A DNA stretch of 64,000 bases from WHSW01 sp963851045 (GTDB lineage: Bacteria > Actinomycetota > Thermoleophilia > Solirubrobacterales > 70-9). Each line of letters starts with the position of its first letter. Position 1 is the stretch's first letter. The stretch covers positions 806,001-870,000 of the forward strand of contig CAWKNC010000001.1 in assembly GCA_963851045.1 (NCBI GenBank). The letters run 5' to 3'. Shown in pieces: positions 17,255 through 25,718 of this stretch. A program made the position numbers and the translations under genes. The notes below the pieces were generated by a model, which saw only the letters and a program-made list of their open reading frames with translations, was not told the DNA's origin and made no database searches.

Positions 17255-18712
17255 ATGTCAGAGCCCGAGCACCTAGACGTAGTCATCGTCGGCGCAGGGC
17301 TGTCCGGCGTGGGAGCCGCCTATCACCTGCAGGACGAGTGCCCTGATCGCAGCTACGCGATCCTCGAAGCGCGCGACGCGATCGGCGGAACCTGGGACCT
17401 CTTCCGCTATCCCGGCATCCGCTCGGACTCAGACATGCTGACGCTCGGATACTCGTTTCGGCCCTGGCCGGAGGCGAAGGCGATCGCCGACGGTCCAGAC
17501 ATCCTTCGGTACGTCCGCGAGACGGCCACCGAGAACGGCATCGACAAGCGAATCCGGTTCGGGCATCGGGTGGTCTCGGCGAGTTGGTCGACCGAGGGCT
17601 CGCGCTGGACGCTCGAGATCGAGCGCTCCGACGGTGAGCGGGGGCAGCTGACGTGCAACTTCCTGCATGGGTGCACCGGCTACTACCGCTACGACCAGGG
17701 CTACACGCCCCAGTTCGCCGGCACGGAGCGCTTTCGCGGACAGATCGTGCATCCGCAGATGTGGACCGACGACATCGACTACGCCGGCAAGCGAGTCGTC
17801 GTGATCGGCAGCGGGGCGACGGCGGTGACCCTGGTTCCTGCGATGGCAAAGACAGCCGCAGGCGTGACGATGCTCCAACGCTCGCCGAGCTATGTGATCT
17901 CGCTGCCGGGAGTCGATCCGATCGCAAAGGCGCTTCGCCGCGTCCTTCCGCAGCGCATCGCTTTCGCGCTTTTGAAGTGGAAGAACGTCCTGCTGGCAAT
18001 GGCGAGCTTTCAGCTCTCGCGCCGGCGCCCAAGGATCGCGAAGGCGCTGATCCGCAAGGGCCTCGAACGCCAGTTGCCGGAGGGCTACGACATCGACACG
18101 CACTTCCGGCCCGATTACAACCCATGGGACCAGCGCCTGTGTCTGATCCCCGACGGCGACCTCTTCGAGGCGATCAGCGATGGCAGCGCCGAGGTGGTCA
18201 CCGACCGCATCGAGACGTTTACCGAAACAGGGCTGCGCCTCGAATCGGGCACCGAGCTGGAGGCGGATCTGGTCGTGACCGCGACCGGGCTCAACCTCCT
18301 GGCCCTCGGGGGCATGGAGCTCGAGGTCGACGGCCGCGAGGTCAGCCTTCCCAGGGCAATGACCTACAAGGGAATGATGTTCAGCGACGTGCCGAACCTC
18401 GCCATCTCGCTGGGCTACACCAACGCCTCCTGGACGCTCAAGTGCGATCTCACGAGCGAGTACGTGTGCCGGCTGCTCAACCACATGCGTGATCACGGCT
18501 TCACCTCGTGCACGCCGCGCCAGCGGGATCCATCGATCACCGAGGAGCCGATCATCGACTTCGCCTCGGGCTACATCCAGCGATCCATCGCGGAGTTTCC
18601 CAAGCAGGGCTCGCGCACGCCGTGGCGCCTGCACCAAAACTACGCGCGCGACCTCCTCACGCTTCGATTTGGCGCGATTGAGGACGAGGCGCTCGAGTTC
18701 ACCGCCGCATAG
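17255..18712 (+). CDS. Flavin-containing/Baeyer-Villiger-type monooxygenase (EthA-like)
   Basis: This 485-residue FAD and NADPH-dependent monooxygenase has an N-terminal Rossmann motif GAGLSGVGAAYHL, the GGTWDLFRYPGIRSDSD segment near residue 45, the Baeyer-Villiger fingerprint FRGQIVHPQMW near 160, and the NADPH motif VVVIGSGATAVTLVPAM near 178. Members oxygenate ketones or thioamide-like drugs. ATG 17255 is preferred over a TTG one codon upstream that sits against the tRNA. The next gene, an FMN alpha-hydroxyacid oxidase, starts 10 bases downstream, so the two oxidoreductases are probably co-transcribed. Confidence 0.88.
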   Translation: MSEPEHLDVVIVGAGLSGVGAAYHLQDECPDRSYAILEARDAIGGTWDLFRYPGIRSDSDMLTLGYSFRPWPEAKAIADGPDILRYVRETATENGIDKRIRFGHRVVSASWSTEGSRWTLEIERSDGERGQLTCNFLHGCTGYYRYDQGYTPQFAGTERFRGQIVHPQMWTDDIDYAGKRVVVIGSGATAVTLVPAMAKTAAGVTMLQRSPSYVISLPGVDPIAKALRRVLPQRIAFALLKWKNVLLAMASFQLSRRRPRIAKALIRKGLERQLPEGYDIDTHFRPDYNPWDQRLCLIPDGDLFEAISDGSAEVVTDRIETFTETGLRLESGTELEADLVVTATGLNLLALGGMELEVDGREVSLPRAMTYKGMMFSDVPNLAISLGYTNASWTLKCDLTSEYVCRLLNHMRDHGFTSCTPRQRDPSITEEPIIDFASGYIQRSIAEFPKQGSRTPWRLHQNYARDLLTLRFGAIEDEALEFTAA

Positions 18713-18722
18713 ATTCCGGGCC

Positions 18723-19919
18723 ATGGCAGACCAGCCCGCTCACGGGCCACCCTTCTCCTCCTACCAGGCCGAGATCTTTCTCAAGGGACTCGCCGGCGAG
18801 CTTCCCGAGCACCCGGTGTCGATCGCAGAGCTCGAGCGCGTCGTCGAGGAGCAGATCTCCGACCCAAAGGCAACGTCGTATGTGTTCGGAGGAGCCGGAC
18901 GCGAGGACACGATGCGCGCCAACCTCGAGGCGTTTCGGCGCTGGCGCATCGTTCCGCGAATGCTGCGAGACGTTTCGCAGCGAGATCTCTCGGTCGAGAT
19001 CCTCGGTACGCCGATGCCGGCCCCGGTGGTGCTCGCGCCGGTGGGTGTCCAGTCGATCGTCGACGAGGAGGGTGAGCTCGCGGTCGCCCGCGCCGCGGCG
19101 GCGGTCGGGCTGACCATGACCCTGAGCACGGCCTCGTCGTTTTCGCTCGAGGACGTCGCCAGCGCCGCCCCAGGGCCGAAGTGGTTTCAGCTCTACTGGC
19201 CTCGCGATCGCAAGCTCGCAGCGAGCCTGATCGCCCGCGCCGAGGCGGCCGGCTACGGGGCGATCATGCTCACCGTCGACACCTTCCTGCCGGGGTGGAA
19301 GCCGCGCGACCTGCAGGGCGCATGGCAGCCGTTCTTCGAGGGGATCGGGATCGCGAACTACACGTCCGACCCGGTGTTTCGGTCGCTTCTCGAGAAGCCG
19401 CCAGAGGAGGATCTGCAGGCGGCGGTGGGGCAGTTTGTCGTCCAGTTCTCCAATCCGGAACTGCGCTGGGACGACCTCGAGTTTCTTCGCGCGGCCACCG
19501 ATCTTCCGCTGCTGATCAAGGGGATCCTTCATCCCGAGGACGCATCGATGGCCGCCGAGCGTGGCATCGATGGAATCGTGGTCTCAAACCATGGAGGCCG
19601 CCAGATCGACGGTGAGATCGCGGCTCTCGATGCGCTTCCCGGGGTCGCCGATGCCGTCGGCGATGACCTCGCCGTGCTCGTCGACAGCGGCGTGCGATCG
19701 GGCGCGGATGTCTTCAAAGCGCTCGCCCTGGGAGCCGATGCGGTGCTGATCGGCCGGCCGTACCTGTGGGGACTCGCGCTCGGCGGCGAGGCCGGTGTGC
19801 TGGCGGTCTTGAGGTCGATCCTCGCTGAGCTCGACCTGACGGTGGGCCTCAGCGGGCACACCTCGCCAACCCAGCTCGACGCGAGCGTCCTGGTTCGTGA
19901 CGGCGTCGGCGGCGTCTGA
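18723..19919 (+). CDS. FMN-dependent alpha-hydroxy-acid oxidase (lactate 2-monooxygenase-like)
   Basis: This 398-residue TIM-barrel flavoenzyme shows PAPVVLAPVGVQSIV near residue 100, LSTASSFSLEDVA, WFQLYWPRD near 158, LPLLIKGILHPEDA near 260 with the FMN lysine, the catalytic VVSNHGGRQIDG near 285 (His base and Arg), and the phosphate-binding DSGVRSGADVFKALALGA. It oxidises a 2-hydroxy acid such as lactate or glycolate to the keto acid. The long N-terminal region (about 60 residues before the barrel) resembles lactate 2-monooxygenase. ATG 18723 is chosen; the longer upstream frame overlaps the monooxygenase gene and is not homologous. Confidence 0.88.
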   Translation: MADQPAHGPPFSSYQAEIFLKGLAGELPEHPVSIAELERVVEEQISDPKATSYVFGGAGREDTMRANLEAFRRWRIVPRMLRDVSQRDLSVEILGTPMPAPVVLAPVGVQSIVDEEGELAVARAAAAVGLTMTLSTASSFSLEDVASAAPGPKWFQLYWPRDRKLAASLIARAEAAGYGAIMLTVDTFLPGWKPRDLQGAWQPFFEGIGIANYTSDPVFRSLLEKPPEEDLQAAVGQFVVQFSNPELRWDDLEFLRAATDLPLLIKGILHPEDASMAAERGIDGIVVSNHGGRQIDGEIAALDALPGVADAVGDDLAVLVDSGVRSGADVFKALALGADAVLIGRPYLWGLALGGEAGVLAVLRSILAELDLTVGLSGHTSPTQLDASVLVRDGVGGV

Positions 19920-19951
19920 GCCGGTCGCGCGGATACGTCACGCTGTGGGTG

Positions 19952-20773
19952 ATGCACGCACGGAGGCTGCTGGCAACCACGCTTGCCGCGCTGGCGCTTG
20001 CGCCCCTCAGCGGCTGTAGCGACTCCAAGCCGGCAGAGCCGGTGACGGTGTCCGTGCAGCTTCCGGCGGATACGGAAGCAACGACGCCCGAGGCGACGGC
20101 TGCCCCCGACGCGGAGGCGCCTGGGCTTGCGTTCACCGACGCCCCGCACGAGCTCACGATCGCCGTGCCAAAGGGCTACCACCCGGTCGTATGGGTTCGA
20201 ACCGGTAAGAGAGTGGCGATGCGTTCCGAGCCTGGCGGAGGCGAGCTCGTCCAAACCGTCGGTAGAAGGACGCGGTTCGGATCTCCCAGCGTCTTCGGCG
20301 TGGCGCGCCAGAAGGAGGGTTGGGTTGGTGTCACCACGCCGCACCTGCCGAACAACCAGCTTGGCTGGCTGAAACTCGATCCAAAACGGCTCGCGACCGG
20401 TGCCAGTCAGTACTCCGTGCTTGTGGACCTCTCCGAATACAGGGCAACCCTGTTCAAGGGCGACCGCGAGCTGCACAGCATCGACGTGTCAATAGGGGCG
20501 CCGGACTCGCCGACGCCCACCGGCAGGTTCGCCGTCACCGACACCTTCCGAGGCGGGCTCTCATCCGTATACGGATGCTGCGCTGTGGCGCTCAGCGCGA
20601 CGCAACCGAACCTCCCGTCGGGCTGGCTGGGCGGCAACCGCATCGCGATCCATGGGACGACCGGCCCGCTCGGCGTGGCCGCCTCTCACGGATGCATTCG
20701 CGCCGCGGACCCCGACGTCTCCGAGCTGATTGAGCTGCTGCCGCTCGGCAGCCCGGTGACGATCAGGCCGTAG
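19952..20773 (+). CDS. L,D-transpeptidase lipoprotein (YkuD domain)
   Basis: This 273-residue exported protein has a signal peptide ending in the lipobox LSGC, a Thr/Glu/Pro-rich spacer, an SH3-like middle part (QKEGWVGVTTPHLP), and a C-terminal YkuD domain. The catalytic motif is complete: IHGTTGPLGVAASHGCIRA near residues 226-244. It would form 3-3 peptidoglycan crosslinks or attach proteins to peptide stems. GTG 19949 directly precedes ATG 19952; ATG is chosen. The last 11 bases overlap the convergent glycosyltransferase gene. Confidence 0.9.
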   Translation: MHARRLLATTLAALALAPLSGCSDSKPAEPVTVSVQLPADTEATTPEATAAPDAEAPGLAFTDAPHELTIAVPKGYHPVVWVRTGKRVAMRSEPGGGELVQTVGRRTRFGSPSVFGVARQKEGWVGVTTPHLPNNQLGWLKLDPKRLATGASQYSVLVDLSEYRATLFKGDRELHSIDVSIGAPDSPTPTGRFAVTDTFRGGLSSVYGCCAVALSATQPNLPSGWLGGNRIAIHGTTGPLGVAASHGCIRAADPDVSELIELLPLGSPVTIRP

Positions 20774-22022
20774 CGCCGGACGAACCGGCCGCCGCCACAG
20801 GCACTCGGCCGTCAGCCTCCGCGATGCGCTCGAGCGCATCGGCGGCCGTCGCCGAGCCCCCGGTCGCCTCAAAGCCAGCACGCACCCGGGCGGCGCCCTC
20901 GACGCACGCTCGCGCGGCATCGACCGCGTGCAGCAGCCGCGCCGGGCTGACGCGCTTGCGCGCGAGCGTGACCCCGGCACCGGCTTCCTCGACATGGACG
21001 GCCACGTCGAGTTGGTCCCGGCCCCAAGGAACCGTGCAGACCGGGACACCGTGTGCGAGTGCCTTCTGCGTAATGCCCATGCCCCCATGACAAACGACGA
21101 CGGATGCGCGCGGCAGGAGGCTTCCATGAGGAAGCCAGCGCTCGACGACGGCGCCGCCGCGCGGCTCGAGCGAGGCCGGGTCGACCCCCGCCGTACTGAC
21201 GACGACCCGGTAGCTGTCGGCAAGCCCGGCGAGAGCTGCCTGGGCGATCGCGCCGTCGTCCTGGAACTCAGACGAGCAGGCGACAAGCACGAGTGGTCGC
21301 TCGTCTTGCGGCAGGGGCGGCAGCTCGACGGGGGGATCCCAGAGGCCAGCGCCGACCATGACCGTCCCCGGTGGAAGCGGCCGGTCGTACTCGAATGGGC
21401 GTGCGGTGAAATAGAGCACCAGCGGCGCCCGGCCGCGCATCTCGGCGGCGTCTGTGAGGGGGGCGAGTCCGGCGGCCTCGCGCCCTGCGTTGACCACGGG
21501 CAGGCGCGCTCGTGCGTCGAAGCGCTCGGCCACGACGCCGAGGATTCGATCTCGCAGGCGTCCGACGAGTCCGTCGCGCGGGCGCAGCCCCAGGCCGAAC
21601 GGCGGCACACCCGGGGCTGGGTCCTCCAGCAGAAAGGGCCGCGACTCGGCCCAGCGCAGGCCGTCGGCCTCGGCGACGGCCTTGGCCCCGTACGTCGTGG
21701 TATCGACCAGAACGAGGTCCGGCCCCACTGCTGCGAGCGCGCGCCGCAGGTCTTGGACCTCGAGCGGAGCCCGCTTGCCCCAGACGACGAAGCACCGCTT
21801 GCCCTGGGCGATCTGACCGCGCTGTGCGTGGTCGTCCATCTCGATCGCCTCGATCGCCGGATCGATCGCCTCGCAGTTAAGGCCGGCATCGCGCACGTCT
21901 GGCACCGCCGTTGCAAGCGTGCGCACGTGAACTTCCGCTCCGCGGCTGCGAAGTTCAAGCAGCGGGCCCATCATCGGATTGAGGTGGCCCCGCGCGGGGG
22001 AGGTGTAGGCGAGGATCTTCAT
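20763..22022 (-). CDS. GT1-family (MGT-type) glycosyltransferase
   Basis: This 419-residue GT-B enzyme has the N-terminal ILAYTSPARGHLNPM motif, typical of macrolide and flavonoid-type UDP-sugar glycosyltransferases, and a C-terminal donor-site block SVVVCHGGMGITQKALAHG then VPVCTVPWGRDQ, with the conserved His and Gln/Asp. It transfers a sugar to a small hydrophobic acceptor, often to detoxify it. Its ATG overlaps the stop of the upstream TetR regulator (ATGA), so regulator and enzyme are translated together. This suggests the enzyme acts on the regulator's ligand (inference). Confidence 0.87.
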   Translation of the reverse strand: MKILAYTSPARGHLNPMMGPLLELRSRGAEVHVRTLATAVPDVRDAGLNCEAIDPAIEAIEMDDHAQRGQIAQGKRCFVVWGKRAPLEVQDLRRALAAVGPDLVLVDTTTYGAKAVAEADGLRWAESRPFLLEDPAPGVPPFGLGLRPRDGLVGRLRDRILGVVAERFDARARLPVVNAGREAAGLAPLTDAAEMRGRAPLVLYFTARPFEYDRPLPPGTVMVGAGLWDPPVELPPLPQDERPLVLVACSSEFQDDGAIAQAALAGLADSYRVVVSTAGVDPASLEPRGGAVVERWLPHGSLLPRASVVVCHGGMGITQKALAHGVPVCTVPWGRDQLDVAVHVEEAGAGVTLARKRVSPARLLHAVDAARACVEGAARVRAGFEATGGSATAADALERIAEADGRVPVAAAGSSGATA

Positions 22023-22603
22023 GGCGTTCCTGCTCCTCTCGCGTAGTCGACGAGGCCACCGATCGCGACCTCCGTTCGCTTGCGGCCAAGGCCGCGGCGC
22101 CGCCTCAGCAGCGCCCAGGTGTAGACGTCGGTGACCGTCACGAGCAGCGCTGCACGGACGTCACGCGCGCCACCGATGCCCTCGAGGTCCGCGGCGAACG
22201 CGCGCTCGACCATCGCCGCATGCTGGCGGCGCCCGCTCTCGGCGACTTGGTGGACCAGCGGATAGCGATCCTCGGCGGCGAGCATCGCCAGGACTCGATC
22301 GCCGTTGGTTTCGTAGTGGTCGACCAGGGCGCGGACGAAGGCCTCGGTATCGCCTGGTTTGGCGGCGCGCTCGGCTTCCACGGTGGCGGAGCCGGCGGTT
22401 ATCGCCGCCTCGACCAGGTTCTCCTTTGATCCGAAATGACGCAGCAGGGTGCGGGTGGTCACGCCCGCGGCGGCGGCGATGCGGTCCAGGGAGACGTCGT
22501 ACTCGCCCGCATAGAAGCGGTCGATTGCCGCTTCGAGGATCAGGCGGCGGGTTTGCGCGGTTGCGTCCGCGCGGGCAACCTGCTGGTAGCTGCGGGTCGA
22601 CAT
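22019..22603 (-). CDS. TetR-family transcriptional regulator
   Basis: This 194-residue protein has an N-terminal TetR helix-turn-helix (RRLILEAAIDRFYAGEYDV and IAAAAGVTTRTLLRHFGSKE, residues 18-65) and an all-alpha ligand-binding domain. It is translationally coupled to the downstream GT1 gene. A near-perfect palindrome at 22603-22629 abuts its start codon and is a good candidate for its own operator. It is third in a leftward cluster with a SnoaL-like and a WS/DGAT gene. Confidence 0.9.
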   Translation of the reverse strand: MSTRSYQQVARADATAQTRRLILEAAIDRFYAGEYDVSLDRIAAAAGVTTRTLLRHFGSKENLVEAAITAGSATVEAERAAKPGDTEAFVRALVDHYETNGDRVLAMLAAEDRYPLVHQVAESGRRQHAAMVERAFAADLEGIGGARDVRAALLVTVTDVYTWALLRRRRGLGRKRTEVAIGGLVDYARGAGTP

Positions 22604-22629
22604 TTCGTGTCACAGATCATGACATGAAA
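22603..22629. promoter_or_regulatory. Candidate TetR operator
   Basis: A 27-bp near-palindrome has arms TTTCGTGTCA (22603-22612) and TGACATGAAA (22620-22629), matching at 9 of 10 positions, with a 7-base centre. It is AT-richer than its surroundings and touches the start codon of the TetR gene. Size and symmetry fit TetR-family operators. Because it lies at the 5' end, the TetR-GT1 transcript must be leaderless or start within the preceding WS/DGAT gene. Confidence 0.6.
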
Positions 22630-22640
22630 TATCTTGTCGG

Positions 22641-24009
22641 TCAACTCAGCTGCTCAGCGAGAGCCTCTTCGAGATCGGCGGCGAGGAGGTCGATGTCGCC
22701 GAGAACATCGCGATCGCCCGCCAGCCCGAAGAGCACGCGGCCGTTGTAGCTGAGAACACCGATCGAGAGCGCGTGTCCCTGCGGCGAGAGCGGCACGAAC
22801 GGGTAGATCGCCTCGATCTCGCGCCCGAGCAGGTAGAACGGCACCTGGGGGCCTGGGACGTTGGAGACGACGAGATTCCACGACAGCGGCCGGGCGATTG
22901 CTGCGGCAAGCACGCGGTTGATGGTCGGCGGCGTCCAGCCCGTCGCCTCGATCACCAGCGATGCGGCGCTCGCCTGCTCGGATTTCTTGAGGCGAGCGGT
23001 CTCGGCGTGGATCTGCGCCAGCCTCGCGGCGGGATCGGTCTCGCGGATGGGAAGCGCAACGAGGAGCGTGGCGATCCGATTGCCAAGCTCGTTCTCCTCG
23101 CCTGGGCGGCGGATGCTCATCGGGACGAGCGCGACGATCTGAGCCGGCAGCGATTCGCCCCGCCGCTCGAACGCGCGGCGAAGGGCCCCTGCGGCGACGG
23201 AGAGGATGACGTCGTTGACCGTCGCCTCGCCCTGGCGCGCGTCTTTGAGTGCTGCAAGCTCGGCGCTGGCAAAGCCGACGCGGCGATCACGCCCGATGTC
23301 GGTGTTCAGGAAGGTGCGCTCGACGGTCGGCCCGCTGGCAGCGAGCTTTGCGAACCCCTCGGCGGTGCGGATTACCCGCGTTGCGGTGGAGCGCGGCATC
23401 ACGAGCGCCTCGCGCGCGGCCTTGCGTGCGACACGCAGGGGGTTGCGGATTCGATCGGATGCAGCCCGGACGAAGAGCATCTCGGGGCTCGGCTCGTCCG
23501 GCTCCCACCGTTCGTCGGTGATCTCGAGCTCCAGACCCTCAGGGCTGGGGTCGAGGATCACGGTGCCTACGTCGACAGCCGCGACCCCGTCAACGAGCGC
23601 GTGGTGGGTCTTGTTGACGTAGGCGTGGCGGCCATCCGCGAGCCCCTCCACGAGATAGAGCTGCCAGAGCGGCCGCGCGAAGTCCGAGCGGCTCGGACAT
23701 CAGGCGCCCCACGAGTTCACGCAACTCCGTGTCGTCGCCGGGGCTCGGAAGCGCCACGCGCCGTACATGCCAGCGGATATCGAACCCGGGGTCATCCGCC
23801 CAGACGGGGTTGTCGAGTCCGAGCGGAGTGTGCGTCACTCGCTGGCGAAAGCGTGGGACCAGGCTGAGGCGCTGATCGACATGCTCCAGCAGGCGCTCGA
23901 AGTCCGGTGGGTCGCCACCCACGATGATCGTCGCGCCGACGTGAACGTGAATCGGTCCTCGCTCGGCCAAAAGCGAGGACATGTCCGAAGCCGAGAGCCG
24001 GTCGCTCAC
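22641..24009 (-). pseudogene. Wax ester synthase/diacylglycerol acyltransferase (WS/DGAT), one-base frameshift
   Basis: This is a full-length WS/DGAT enzyme of about 455 residues split by one extra base. The N-terminal part (GTG 24007-24009) contains ERGPIHVHVGATIIV. After LMSEPL, near 23685, the correct frame continues as DFARPLWQLYLVEGL and then carries the catalytic THHALVDGVAA (HHxxxDG) motif. The C-terminal part has LVVSNVPGPQVPFYL. The length is 1369 bases, 3x456+1. Enzymes of this family make wax esters or triacylglycerol as storage lipid, though many actinobacterial paralogues are weakly active. GTGA overlap with the upstream SnoaL-like gene indicates coupling. Error versus real lesion cannot be told here. 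Confidence 0.87.
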
Positions 24010-24506
24010 ACTCCCGCAGCGGCGCCGCCGGCGCCCGCCATGAACTCGGCGAGGCTCTCGCGCGCGCCCGACCGGACCTTGTTCTGAACCATCGGCGTCC
24101 AGCCCAACAGAAGGCCGACCGGCCCCAGGGCCTGTCGGGTCCAGCCATAGAGGTTGAAAGCATCGCGGTGGTCGGCGATCAGCCCGTCCTCGAAGCTAAA
24201 GCTCGCGTCGATCGAGTTGTGGACCTTGCGACCGGTCCCGGAGAACGTGTAGTCGGCGTCCCAATGTGCCGACCCGGTCGCGCCGTCCGCGGCGACGTTC
24301 GAGTAAACGATCTCGAGGTCCTTGCCGCGCTCGCACAGCATCGACCACATCGCTCGAACCTCGTCGCCGCGAAGATCGGTGAAGACGGGGTCCGAGAAGT
24401 GGGCGTCGGCGGTGTAACAGGCGCCCATCGTTTCGGCGTCGCGTCGGCTGAACGCCTCGTAGAAGCGATCGATCACCGCCGCATTGCCGCTTGGCTGATC
24501 CGACAC
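24006..24506 (-). CDS. SnoaL-like/NTF2 fold protein
   Basis: This 166-residue protein has the NTF2-like pattern: an N-terminal helix IDRFYEAFSRRDAETMGACYT, DAHFSDPVFTDLRGDEVRAMW, and strands with GSAHWDADYTFSGTGRKVHN and FEDGLIADHRDAFNLYGW. SnoaL-like proteins act as cyclases, isomerases, epoxide hydrolases or ligand binders; the substrate is unknown. It is the first gene of the leftward cluster and overlaps the WS/DGAT start by 4 bases. The divergent aminotransferase begins 42 bases away. Confidence 0.8.
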   Translation of the reverse strand: MSDQPSGNAAVIDRFYEAFSRRDAETMGACYTADAHFSDPVFTDLRGDEVRAMWSMLCERGKDLEIVYSNVAADGATGSAHWDADYTFSGTGRKVHNSIDASFSFEDGLIADHRDAFNLYGWTRQALGPVGLLLGWTPMVQNKVRSGARESLAEFMAGAGGAAAGV

Positions 24507-24548
24507 GCGCCGATCCTAACCCCTGCTGGGTGTGGCAAAGTCAGCGCG

Positions 24549-25718
24549 ATGTCACTGCCAGAGAGATTGCTGATGGGTTCAGGGCCGAGCACGGTGCCAA
24601 GCCGTGTTCTGAACGCCATGGCCCAGCCGACCATCGGACACCTCGATCCCGCCTTCCTCGCGTTCGCCGACGAGTCAAACGAGCTCCTGCGCCGCGTCAT
24701 GCGAACCGACAACCCGGCGACCTTCCCCGTCTCCGGCACCGGCAGCGCCGGGATGGAGACGATGCTCGTCAACTTCCTCGAGCCTGGCGACCGGCTTGTC
24801 GTAGGCGTGTGCGGAGTCTTCGGCGAGCGCATCGTCGACGCGGCGCGGAGGCTGGGCATCGAGGTCGAGCGCGTCGACGCGTCATGGGGAACGCCGGTTC
24901 CGATCGAGCGTCTGGCCGCCGCTCTCGAGCCCGGCGCGGCTGCGGTTGCGGTCGTCCACGGTGAGACCTCGACCGGCGTTGCCCAGCCGCTTGACGGCCT
25001 CGCCGATCTGGCTCGCGACCGCGATGCGCTGCTGATGGTCGACTGCGTCACATCGCTCAGCGGCTATCCGCTCGAGATCGACGCGGCCGGCATTGACGTC
25101 GCCTTCTCGGGAACTCAGAAGTGCCTCAACTGCCCGCCCGGCCTTGCGCCGCTGACCGTCGGTGATCGCGCCCGCGAGCGGCTCGACGCGCGAGAGACCC
25201 CGGTCGCGAGCTGGTGTTTCAACCTCGAAGCGATTCTGTCCTACTGGGCGTCGGGCGAGCGCGTCTACCACCACACGCCGCCGATCAACACGATCTACGC
25301 ACTGCGCGAGGCGCTTGCGATCGTGGACGAGGAGGGACTCGACGAGCGCTGGGATCGCCACCGGCTGGCGAGTCAGGCCCTGATCGACGGCCTGGGGGTG
25401 CTTGGGATGAAGCCCCTGGTCGCCGAGGGCCATCGGCTCAACTCGCTGACGACGATCGAGCCGGGTGCGGACGTCGACGAGGCTGGGGTGCGAGCCCGGC
25501 TCCTCAACGACTACGGCATCGAGATCTCAGGCGGGATCGGCGAGCTGAAGGGACGCGTTTGGCGGATTGGCACGATGGGCGTCAATGCCGCGATTGAGCC
25601 GGTCACCCGCCTGGTCGAAGCGATCGCGGAGATCGTTCAGCCGGACGCCGTCGACGAAGCTGTTGCGGCGGCACGGGAGTGTGGGCGCTCGATCGGCGCT
25701 GCGCCAACCGCGAACTGA
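24549..25718 (+). CDS. Class V aminotransferase (serine/alanine-glyoxylate type)
   Basis: This 389-residue PLP enzyme has LLMGSGPSTVPSRVL at the N-terminus, VSGTGSAGMETMLVNFLEPGD near residue 63, VVHGETSTGVAQPL near 138, VDCVTSLSG near 165, and the PLP lysine in FSGTQKCLNCPPGLAP near 190. The overall pattern fits alanine-glyoxylate or serine-pyruvate aminotransferase, which removes glyoxylate or starts photorespiratory-type serine use. ATG 24549 is chosen; the upstream frame is antisense to the SnoaL-like gene. Its last 82 bases overlap the convergent HD-GYP gene. Confidence 0.88.
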   Translation: MSLPERLLMGSGPSTVPSRVLNAMAQPTIGHLDPAFLAFADESNELLRRVMRTDNPATFPVSGTGSAGMETMLVNFLEPGDRLVVGVCGVFGERIVDAARRLGIEVERVDASWGTPVPIERLAAALEPGAAAVAVVHGETSTGVAQPLDGLADLARDRDALLMVDCVTSLSGYPLEIDAAGIDVAFSGTQKCLNCPPGLAPLTVGDRARERLDARETPVASWCFNLEAILSYWASGERVYHHTPPINTIYALREALAIVDEEGLDERWDRHRLASQALIDGLGVLGMKPLVAEGHRLNSLTTIEPGADVDEAGVRARLLNDYGIEISGGIGELKGRVWRIGTMGVNAAIEPVTRLVEAIAEIVQPDAVDEAVAAARECGRSIGAAPTAN

